DNA of 64,000 bases from Prorocentrum cordatum (lineage: Eukaryota; Sar; Dinophyceae; Prorocentrales; Prorocentraceae), in NCBI GenBank assembly GCA_963575745.1, contig CAUYUJ010015265.1, forward strand, positions 42,501 to 106,500, written 5' to 3'. A program made the translations under genes and the position numbers. The notes under the pieces were generated by a model. The model searched no databases and had not been told where the DNA came from. It saw only the letters and a program-made list of their open reading frames with translations. Below, in pieces: positions 43,625 to 51,812 of the stretch (the first letter of the stretch is position 1; the number at the start of each line of letters is the position of its first letter).

Positions 43625-43652
43625 AGGTTGACGGTTCACCGCTGGCGCCAGT

Positions 43653-43793
43653 TGGCAAGAAAAATCTCGGCGGACTGTTTTTTCGACATTTGCTCGGTTG
43701 AAGAATATGTTTTCGAAATTCAACAATTCGTTTGAGAGCTCTACGAGGGCCCCGGCGGTAACCTGGTTGACGGTTTACCGCCGGTTCCCAATA
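43653..43793 (+). repeat. Short family A deletion derivative
   Basis: A leader (TGGCAAGAAAAATCTCGG to CGTTTGAG) is joined directly to the terminal AGCTCTACGAGGG and hairpin. Both parents have GAGCTCTA at this point, so this is another microhomology deletion. The last bases read TTCCCAAT. Confidence 0.7.
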
Positions 43794-44895
43794 TGTTCTC
43801 GAAATTCAACAATTCGTTTGAGTTTTAATCTTTTTCCCCGTGATATTCAATATTATTCCCGCTCGCCGTCTCAATCTCAGCTCGATCGGGTACCTACTAC
43901 TGCCAGAATAGATGTGGGGGGGATCGGCCGTTTCGAGTCGTCTTGACAGGTGCTGTCGGTTTTCTGTCTCCACTCGAGCTGTAGGGAAGCTACAGAGCTG
44001 GTACGTACGCGTAATCGATTCAGAATCATCGGGCGCGTTCGTCTGAAGCATCTAGAGGTCTGAACTCGGTCTGCTACTCGTGCTAGATCCGCGAAGCTAT
44101 TCGTATTATTCGAGTTCTCTCGGCAGGTGCTGTCGGTTTTTGTATTCAACTCGAGCTGTAGGGAAGCTACAGAGCTGGTACCCACACGTAATCGATTCAG
44201 AATCATCGGGCTTTCGTCTGAAGCATTCAGAAATCTGAACTCGGTCTGCTACTCGAGCCAGGTCCGCAAAACTTTTCGTATTTGACAGTTTTTTTTCTCG
44301 AAATGGTGGTGAATTCCTTCACTTAACTCGAGCTGAAGATGAGCTGGAGAGCTCTTCGGCACAGAAATCGGAAGAAAATCATCGGGCGCGCTATTCTGAA
44401 GTATCTAGATTGGCTTGGGCCTGTTATGAGCTGACGCCGAACAACTAGTCATGTTCCGCCTTGTTTCTGGTGATGCAATTGGTTTTCTTGACTGAAATCG
44501 AGGTGCAGATGAGCTTCGGAGCTCTTAGGCATAGCAATGGGAAGAGAATCGTCGTACGCGCTATTTGAAAGTATCTAGGCACCCGAGCTCAGTCTGCTAT
44601 TAGCGCTAGGGCTGAACACCTATTCGTTCTCTGCTACTGTCTTGGAAACGGATTGTCTTTCTTGGTTTTACTCGTGCTGCAGATGAGCTACAAAGCTGTT
44701 CAGCACAGCAATGGGGAGGGAATCGACAGCGGTGCTAGTCAAATGTATCTAGACGCCTAAGATCAGTCTGCTATCAGCGCTCGGGCTGAAAAACTATTCC
44801 TTCCCTGCTAATTATTTGAAGATAGTATATGGCAAGAAAGCTCTACGAGTCTCCCCGCGGTAACCAAGGTTGACGGTTTACCGCCGGCGCCCAGT
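43794..44895 (+). repeat. Family A 3' portion with diverged monomers
   Basis: It runs from ATGTTCTCGAAATTCAAC to CCCAGT at 44895. The last monomers differ from the main type (CGAGCTGAAGATGAGCTGGAG), a subfamily also seen at 47,500-48,500 and 50,940-51,240. Confidence 0.75.
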
Positions 44896-45083
44896 TCGGC
44901 GGACCTAGCTCAGACTTGGTAGCGTCCAAAACCCCATGTGCATACAGGCAACTCTGGAAAGCTTTCTTGGCGAGCTCTGGGAAGCTTTCCTGAAGCGTTT
45001 CTCAAGCGCTGCCAGGCACGCTTCCACGCGTGCCTGCACGCGTGCAAGCACGCGTGAACGCGTGCCGGAACTGCTCCCGGACC
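44896..45083 (-). repeat. Inverted family D-like fragment
   Basis: GGTAGCGTCCAAAAC here is the reverse complement of the D motif GTTTTGGACGCTACC. The segment also holds six closely spaced ACGCGTG or similar words (45,020-45,065). It lies just upstream of a 5'-truncated retroposon copy. Confidence 0.55.
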
Positions 45084-45157
45084 GGCTCTTCTATGTACCT
45101 CGTAGAGCTCTTCGGCATCGATGAGCTAGAGGAATTCCGGCGCGGGGTGGAGCTAGT

Positions 45158-45556
45158 ACCTCGTAGAGCTCTTCGGCATCGATGAGCCAGAGGAAGTCCG
45201 GCGCGGGGTGGAGCTAGTTGGTCGACCCGGCCAGAAAGGACAAAGTGATGACTTTTGGGTGGTTTTGCAGATATTTAAAAGATATTTGACAATTCATTTT
45301 GAGAAAGCAGATTTTTCGCACCATTGAACGGATATGAGGACCTCTGCGTCTTAATATGACCTCTGTAGGCGCCGATTTACTATTAAAACACTTGGAGGAA
45401 CCAACTTCATCTCGACATGAAAAAAATCAATGTTCAATTTTTCGAGGAATGCCCTCCAGAAGCTCTCTCTTGCGACTCTGAGCACTCTCACGCGTCGAAG
45501 GAGCTTTACGAGGTTCCCAGCGGTGACCAGGTTGACGGTTCACCGCCGGCGCCAGT
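45158..45556 (+). repeat. Complete family B element, 399 bp
   Basis: It runs from ACCTCGTAGAGCTCTTCGGC to CGCCAGT. The left hairpin arm has a change (CCAGCGGTGA). Confidence 0.85.
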
Positions 45557-45873
45557 TGGTCGACCCGGCCAGAAAGGACCAAGTGTTAACTTTTGAGTGG
45601 TTTTGCGAATATTTGAAAGATATTTGACCATTTGTTTTGAGGAAGCAGATTTTTCGCACCTTCAAACGAATATGAGGGCCTCTCCGTCTTAATATGAGCT
45701 CTGTAGGCGCACGTTTACTACCAAAACACTTGGGGGAACCAACTTTGTGTCGACATGAAAAAAATGAATCTTCAATTTTTCGAGAAATGCCTCCAGAAGC
45801 TCTAACTTTCGACTCTGAGCACTCTCACGCGTCAAAGGAGCTCTACGAGGTTCCCGGCGGTGACCAGGTTGAC

Positions 45874-45914
45874 CCAGTTGACCCAGCTGAAGCATCGGTC
45901 CGAAAACCCAAAAA
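45874..45914 (+). mobile_element. 41-bp retroposition stub in a hairpin loop
   Basis: The insert ends TCCGAAAACCCAAAAA, resembling the LINE tails here, and is flanked by ACCAGGTTGAC at 45863-45873 and 45915-45925. An 11-bp target duplication plus an A-rich tail indicate an extremely 5'-truncated target-primed insertion at the same loop used by the long copies. Confidence 0.75.
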
Positions 45915-45945
45915 ACCAGGTTGACGGTTCACCGCCGGCGCCAGT

Positions 45946-46421
45946 CAAAATCGGCCCATCCATCTACTTGCGATCCTCCCCAACCTCCGTCCTCTTTTCA
46001 CGATTCAGTTTCTTCCGCTCTACCCGCCCCAATTGTGCCCTTCTTGCCCGAAGGCGACAAGGAGATGGAGGTGGATGAGATGCATAACAATCAATCAGAG
46101 TGCGATGAGGACGCTGATTCGGATGCGGCCTTCCACGCATGGGATAAAATGGCCACCCAGCGAGAGAGGGCAAATTTCTACTTGAAGCAGGCTGCTCTGC
46201 ACCGTCTGTGTGAGGCTTTGCACCGTGATGGGGAGGAGGACGCGGACATCCAGAGATTCTGGGAGCAGCGCCGGTTGGACAAGATAAGGATGCACCGTAT
46301 TGCAGGGTGGTGCTTCGGACATTGGCGGTGCTTGACATTCTACTCAAGTAGTGCTCAACGGTTGACGGAACAATGTTTGCAGAGCCACATTAGGAACCTC
46401 CGTGTAACCTTTAGGCCTTAA
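45946..46421 (+). pseudogene. Truncated copy of the 583-codon retroposon protein
   Basis: It encodes the C-terminal 160 or so residues of the protein described at 51986-53683 (shared stretches such as STCDPPQPPSSFHDSVSSAL and RIAGWCFGHWRCLTFYSS). The upstream coding part is missing because of 5' truncation. A few substitutions separate the copies. Confidence 0.75.
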
Positions 46422-47006
46422 CTGTGGCCTTACCTGGCGCTTGCGATCGTGATGGATGGAGGATCCAACTTGCTGTTCAAGCTTTCAACTTTAACTTTAA
46501 CTTTGCTTCGCCTGTGTTATACAACGTAAACATGAACTAGTCGGCCTCCACGGTTTCTTCGTTGGAGGACGGTCTGTGGAAGGATTTGCTGCTGATCGGC
46601 TGTTGCCTTGATCAAAGCAGAGAAACGGCATTGTATAGCCGTGGAACACGTTTTGGGTAGCGTCTCAACCAGCTCTTACACCATCCTTTAGCCAGCTCCA
46701 ACACCTTTGCGATTTCACATGTTGTGGATGGATTGCGTTTGTTCTCCTTCTTGTCATCACGTTGCAGTTTTTTCATGTGAACATCGCGGTGTGTAGCATT
46801 CCGATGCCTATGCCATTCTGGCTCGGCAGTGTGATGATAAGAGTTGCTTTCACTCTTTGCTCCTGCATCCTTTTCCGATGCCTATGCCTCCGTGGCTCGG
46901 CAGTGTGGTGATAAGAGATGCCTTCTCTAGCTACCCTGTGCTCCGTTTGGGAGTCTTAGGGCTCAGCTGTCACAGCTGTCCGCGCTCTGACTCAAACTCA
47001 AAAACC

Positions 47007-47033
47007 AAGGTTGATGGTTTGCCGGCTGCCAGT
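47007..47033 (+). repeat. Right half of an array hairpin after a retroposon
   Basis: AAGGTTGATGGTTTGCCGGC and CTGCCAGT remain. The matching left half is not found at the 5' side of the retroposon, so target sequence was lost or rearranged. Confidence 0.7.
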
Positions 47034-48824
47034 TGGCCCATCCAGCCGGGGCGGAAAATTTGATGACCTGGGATTGGTTTTCGGAAGATTCTGAGATATT
47101 TGGAAACCATTATTCTTGTAACATGGAGTGGGTTGTGCCGCGTTTTCCTGATCAATTATCAGGTCTATAGCTGCGATTTGACTCGTAGAGCTCTTCGCTA
47201 AGAGCGTTCGCGGCGAAGCTAGACGACTAATTCCGGCGCGCTGGGGGGCTAGTTCGCAAAAATAATCTCGACGAGGTGCTGCATAATTTTGCTCGGTTTA
47301 AATTCTATTTCTCGAAATGAGCAGTTCGTTAGAGCTCTAATATTTTTCTCCTCATATTCGATCTTATTCCCGCTCGCCATCTCAATCTCAGCTCGATCGG
47401 GTACCTATTATTATAAAGCGCTCAGGCTGGATCGGCTGTTTCGTGTCATCTTGTCAGGTGCTGTCGATTTTCTGTACTGAACTCGAGCTGTAGGATAGCT
47501 ACAAAGCTGGTAGGCACACCTAATCGATCTAGAATCGTTTGGCGCGTAAATCTGAAGCATCTAGATGTCTGAACTCAGTCTGCTACTAGAGCTAGGTCCG
47601 CGAAGCTATTCCTACTCTACTAGCGTTTGGAGATGATGATGATTCACTTGGCTTAACTCGAGCTGCAGATAAGCTGCAGAGCTGTTCGGCACAGCAATCG
47701 GAAAGACATCATCAGGCGCGCTGGTTCAAAGTATCTAGACGTCTGAACTCGGTCTGCTATCTTGGCTGGGTCAGAAACACGATTCGTACTCTGCAAATTT
47801 TTAAGAGATGATCACGGTTTTCTTGACTTACCTCGAGTTGCATCTGAGCTACAGTGCTGTTTGGCACACTAATCGGAAGGAAATCATCAGGCGCGCTAGC
47901 TTCAAATACCTAGACGCCTCAACTCGGTCTGCTATCAGAGCTGGGTCCGAACAACGATTCGTATTCTGTTAAAATTTGGGATGGTGGTGGATTTCTTGGC
48001 TAAAATGGAGCTGCAGACGAGCTAGAGAACTTTTCGGCGCAGCAATGAGAAGGAAGTCGTAAGACCCGGTAGTCGAAAGTATCTAGACGCCTGAACTTGG
48101 TCTGCTATTTGAGCTGGGTTGGAACAAATATTCGTATTCGATTTTTTTAGAGATGGTGATGGTTTTCTTGATTCAACTCAAGCCGGAGATGAGCTGCGTA
48201 GCTGTTTGTCACATAATTCGAAAGGGAACCATAAGTAGTCTAAAGTATCTAGACACCTGAATCTGATCTGCTATCAGAGCTGGGTCAGAAAAACTATTCG
48301 TATTCTGCTAAATTTGAGACAGATGATCGTAACCTTCTTGACGTAGCTCCAGCTGCAGAAGAGCTACATAGCTGTTCGGCACGGAATCGGAAGGAATTTA
48401 TCATACGCGCTAGTTTCAAGTATCCAGATGCCCGAACTCGTCACGCTTTTAGAGTTCGAACCAGAAAACTATTCGTACTCTTATTAATTCTTCCAGAGAT
48501 GCTTTCTCCTCACTCCTTCTCCTTCTCAACGTTCTCCTCTTATGAGACCGCGCCCTCGCGCGCGCAATGCGAGATTGCCGCGCCCGCTTTGCACGAGGAA
48601 GCTCTACGAGTTCCCAGCGGTAACCAAGATTGACGGTTTACCGCCGGCTCCCAGTTACTGTTAAAAAGCGTGGAGGAACCATTGGCCGTCGTAATGTATT
48701 TTTCGAAATCATAAAGCATATAGTATATTTTTTGGAGCTGATATTTACTCGAGCTGTCTCGTCGGAATCGAACGTACTTTCGTGATTTTAGAGCTCTACG
48801 AGGGTCCCGGCGGTAACCTGGTTC
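47034..48824 (+). repeat. Family B element interrupted by A19: 47034-47180 and 48656-48824
   Basis: Its hairpin left side (CCCGGCGGTAACCTGGTTC) ends at 48824 where LINE3 begins. The right side resumes at 50904. The B sequence here is diverged (GTTGTGCCGCGTTTTCC). Confidence 0.7.
47181..48655 (+). repeat. Complete diverged family A element (A19), about 1,475 bp
   Basis: The head ACTCGTAGAGCTCTTCGC is intermediate between A and B heads. Monomers are of the subfamily with GAGCTGCAGATAAGCTGCAG. It ends with CTCCCAGT. Confidence 0.75.
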
Positions 48825-48858
48825 GCAGGTCGCCTGTTCCATTGCCCGCTCACAGCCG

Positions 48859-50103
48859 GTGCCCTCTGGAGAGGGAGCTGCCCACGCTCTCAGAGGCGAG
48901 CCACTTGCCGTCTCAAAGGGGAGGAGGGCCTTTCGAGACTCCCGACGTGCGCTTATGATGTGCAATGTTGGCTGGGTCACGGCTCGCGACACAATAACAG
49001 AGGTTCTACGACAACACGGCAACAGGGCCTTATCTAGTTCGGGCAAGCGGCTTCGTGGAGGCCCTGTGTCTGTGGGCGGTCGGTCTTGGCAGTTCCCCTA
49101 CATTCAGTTCTTTGGGGAAAAGTGGTGGGAGTCTGTACGGGGCGATTGGGTTCAGTTCTTGGAGGTATGGAAGCAACTCCTTACACAATACAACAAAACT
49201 AAGGTCTATGATTACTTTGTGGTGTCTTGGAAGGGTTCTCCTAATGGACCTCGAGGCCCCCCTGAGGCTCGAGAGAAGGCCGATACTGAGGCGGTCGACA
49301 TCGCGACCAACCCTCTGCACCCCAAGTACGACCCCAAAGAGTCCGCCAAGCTTGCAATACGTTATGCTATGATCCAGGAACGTGCGACTGTGTGGGATAT
49401 ATCCTCAGAGGGTTTTGCTGCTGAGTTCAAGGGTGACTCATTACTTATCTGCTCCTGGCTACAGGGGAAATGGAGATGTGAGAATCGTGGCTACTGCAAG
49501 AGGACAGCTGCCATGATTGATTGTACCTTTGAGCTCGCTGCGTGTTTCAATCTGAGGCCTGCTGCCTTGGGACGTGAGATATGGAGACATGAATTCAGGG
49601 AGGACAATACACGAGCGGATGAATTGACGCATGAGGCCAGATGTGGCCGCACATTCTACAGAACTCATTGTTATCTATATCCATTCGAAACTTATCTCTT
49701 ACCGTTCGCTATCAGGGGAGGCTTTGATGGCGGGGTTGACCAGCAAGGATCAGGATGTGGTTTCTGGCTTCAGATCGGCTTAATCAATACTCAGTGCAAT
49801 CCCAGTGAGATAGGCATCGCTTCCGCGAGAACCGTGGGCCCCTTCCCTGCTGGGCATGAGTTTGCTGTTTCTAGTGCCGTGCCCCTCGTTTGGAGGGATG
49901 TGGCCGAGGCCGCGTGGCTCCTTGAAGGAGCTACAGTCACAGAATGTGAACTGTCGGCAGCCGAAGCGCTGCTCAGCGCTGCCCGTGTGCTTCTGCGGGA
50001 CCGGTCCTCGCCCAGCTGCACTCAGCTGGGAACGCGAGTCCAAACAAACAAACAAACCTGGTTCGGAGGGAGTTCGGCAGGATGTCAAAACAGTGGACAC
50101 TAA
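48859..50103 (+). CDS. LINE3 partial ORF2: connector and permuted RNase H
   Basis: The frame of about 414 codons is open to 50103, but its true start is lost through 5' truncation. The connector segment FGEKWWESV matches LINE2 FYGLKWWESF. The RNase H motifs are GDS (Asp193), NTRAD (Asp254), FDGG (Asp290) and ECELS (Glu364), in the same 3-4-1-2 order as LINE1 and LINE2. The frame is intact over the whole domain, consistent with recent insertion. No RT catalytic box is present, so this copy cannot be autonomous. Confidence 0.8.
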   Translation: MPSGEGAAHALRGEPLAVSKGRRAFRDSRRALMMCNVGWVTARDTITEVLRQHGNRALSSSGKRLRGGPVSVGGRSWQFPYIQFFGEKWWESVRGDWVQFLEVWKQLLTQYNKTKVYDYFVVSWKGSPNGPRGPPEAREKADTEAVDIATNPLHPKYDPKESAKLAIRYAMIQERATVWDISSEGFAAEFKGDSLLICSWLQGKWRCENRGYCKRTAAMIDCTFELAACFNLRPAALGREIWRHEFREDNTRADELTHEARCGRTFYRTHCYLYPFETYLLPFAIRGGFDGGVDQQGSGCGFWLQIGLINTQCNPSEIGIASARTVGPFPAGHEFAVSSAVPLVWRDVAEAAWLLEGATVTECELSAAEALLSAARVLLRDRSSPSCTQLGTRVQTNKQTWFGGSSAGCQNSGH

Positions 50104-50154
50104 AGTGACACAAATTGGCGGAGGCGCTTTTCTTTGATCTTTCTGATCGTTACT

Positions 50155-50545
50155 CATATGAATTCATGCAAGCTTTCGACGATGACAAGGAGACGTTCAA
50201 CATTGAGTCATTGATAACTGATAATTGTTAATTCGTTGCATGAGGTCTTACTTTTCCTTGCCTCGAGTGGAGTGCATAATCCAGTGTGTATCCCGCAATT
50301 CATGCAAGTTCGATGACGACAAGAAGACGTTCAACATTGAGTTTTCCATAACTGATCATTGATAATTCATTGCATGAGGTCTTACTTTTCTTTGCCTCGA
50401 GTGGTGTGCAGAATGCATTGTGTTTCCTTCAATTCATGCAAGTTCGAGGATGACAAGAGAACGTTCAACATTGAGTCATTGATAACTGATAATTGATACT
50501 TCATTGCATGAGGTCTTACTTCTCTCTGCCTCGAGTGGAGTGCAG
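50155..50545 (+). repeat. Three tandem repeats of about 134 bp in the LINE3 3' region
   Basis: AATTCATGCAAG starts a unit at about 50160, 50298 and 50431. Each carries ACGTTCAACATTGAG and TTGCATGAGGTCTTACTT. The region holds no convincing coding frame. LINE1 and LINE2 lack it. Confidence 0.85.
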
Positions 50546-50935
50546 AATTCATTGTGTATCCTGAGAAGACTCGTTTGGAGTGCCGTACTTCCTTTTGTAT
50601 TCGATTGCCTCAGCCACCCTGGCTCGGCAATCTCGGCACTACTGTTCACTTTTCGGCCTCGTTTGGAGAGCTTGACGTTGCGTGACGGGGCCCTTGTTAG
50701 TGGGGCCGCAGGTGTTCGAATCCGACATGCCTGCGCCACGCTGGCTCGGCACGTGTCATTCTAGATGCCTCAGCAGATCCTTGCCCGCGTCCTTGTTTTT
50801 GTGCTCTTGTAAGCTCAACGAGCGTCGCAGTTTTCTTGGCTTCTTGTGAGCCCGCTCGCTGCCCCGTGAGGGCCTGATTAGCGAGACCGCAAACCGCAAA
50901 AAAAACCTTGTTCACGGTTTTTTGCCGGCTCCCAG

Positions 50936-51395
50936 TTGGCTCACCTGGAGCTGGAGATAAGCTGCAGGGCTGTTCGTCACAGCAATCGGAAGTAATTAAT
51001 CAGAAGCGCTAGTCTTGAGTATCTAGACGCCCGAACTCGGTCTGCTACCAGAGCTGGGTCGGGAAAACTATTCGTACTCTGCTCAATTTTTGGAAGATGA
51101 GGTGCTTTCCTCGAGATGACTCGATCTGATGGCACATCAGTCGAAGGAAATCATCATACGCGCTGTCTCAAGTATCCAGATGCCCGAACTCGTCGCGTTT
51201 CCAGAATTGGAACCCAGAAGTATTCATACTTCTCAAATTTTTTAAGAGATGACTTTCTTGATCTTTCCCCTCCTTCTCCATGTAACTGCACCCTCGCGCG
51301 CGCGGAATACGAGATTGCCGCGCCCGTATTGCACGAGGAAGCTCTACGAGTTCCTGGCGGTAACGAAGGTTGACGATTTACCGCCGGCTCCCAGT
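50936..51395 (+). repeat. Family A 3' portion, diverged monomers
   Basis: It resumes at TGGCTCACCTGGAGCTGG and ends TCCCAGT at 51395 after a hairpin with one substitution in the loop side (GACGATTTACC). Confidence 0.7.
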
Positions 51396-51812
51396 TTTAA
51401 ATATTCTGAGAGTTAATCATTCGTTTTGAGAACCAGTATTTGTCTCACGCGTAGTGGGCTATGCCGCGTCTGCCTGTCGGCATCGATGAGCAAGAGGAAT
51501 TCCGGCGCGGGGTGCAGCTAGTTGGCCGACCCGGCCCGGGCGGACAATGTGATGACCTGGGGTCGGTTTTTCGAAGATTCTGAGAGATTGTGAAATTCGT
51601 TTTGAGAACCCGTATTTTTCGCACCTATAGTGGGTTATGCCGCGTCTGCCAGTGGAATTCTCAGGTCCGTAGCTGCAGTATTTCTATGAAAACATTTGAA
51701 GCATCCGACTTTGGATGAGAACCAAACATTCCCCCCCCCCGAGGTTTTCAGCTCACGCTTGAGGAAGCTCCTTGCATGTGTTCCGACCAGCGCCGCGCGA
51801 GAAAAGAGCTCT
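51396..51812 (+). repeat. Family B element, disrupted at its 3' end by a retroposon
   Basis: B body, with an inner B start lacking its first bases (TCGGCATCGATGAGC at about 51478) and a C11-12 run near 51730. It stops at AAAAGAGCTCT. The expected ACGAGGGTCCCGGCGGTAA is missing, so the retroposon insertion deleted about 19 target bases. Confidence 0.7.

Larger units (their letters stand above)
39655..43652 (+). repeat. Family B element split by A17 and a LINE: 39655-39743, 40960-41189, 43625-43652
   Basis: It enters at TCCGGCGCGGGGTGG, is interrupted after AAAAGATAT by A17, and resumes with TCAACCATTTATTTTGAG (the B consensus is GATATTTGACCATTTATT). Its terminal hairpin is broken by LINE2: the left side stops at TTCCCGGC and the right side restarts at AGGTTGACGG. 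The right arm has one change (ACCGCTGG). Confidence 0.8.
45097..45945 (+). repeat. Family B element in pieces: 45097-45157 and 45557-45945
   Basis: It is interrupted by another B at GAGCTAGT/TGGTCG. It contains a 41-bp retroposition stub with an 11-bp target duplication in its hairpin. Removing the stub and one duplication gives 398 bp, the standard B length. Confidence 0.85.
45084..47006 (+). mobile_element. 5'-truncated retroposon (second copy), interrupted by family B
   Basis: It starts near GGCTCTTCTATG and continues at 45946 (CAAAATCGGCCCATCC). The matching uninterrupted sequence is in the first copy at about 53,198-53,225. It ends with ACTCAAACTCAAAAACC at 47,006, followed by AAGGTTGATGG of a hairpin right half. 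Two nested B elements (45097-45945) sit inside it. Confidence 0.75.
48825..50903 (+). mobile_element. 5'-truncated LINE (LINE3), about 2.1 kb
   Basis: It begins after AACCTGGTTC (48815-48824) and ends with GACCGCAAACCGCAAAAAAA before AACCTTGTTC (50904-50913), a 10-bp target duplication with one difference. It retains only the region downstream of the reverse transcriptase plus a long 3' region containing three tandem repeats. The insertion point is again the hairpin loop. Confidence 0.85.
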
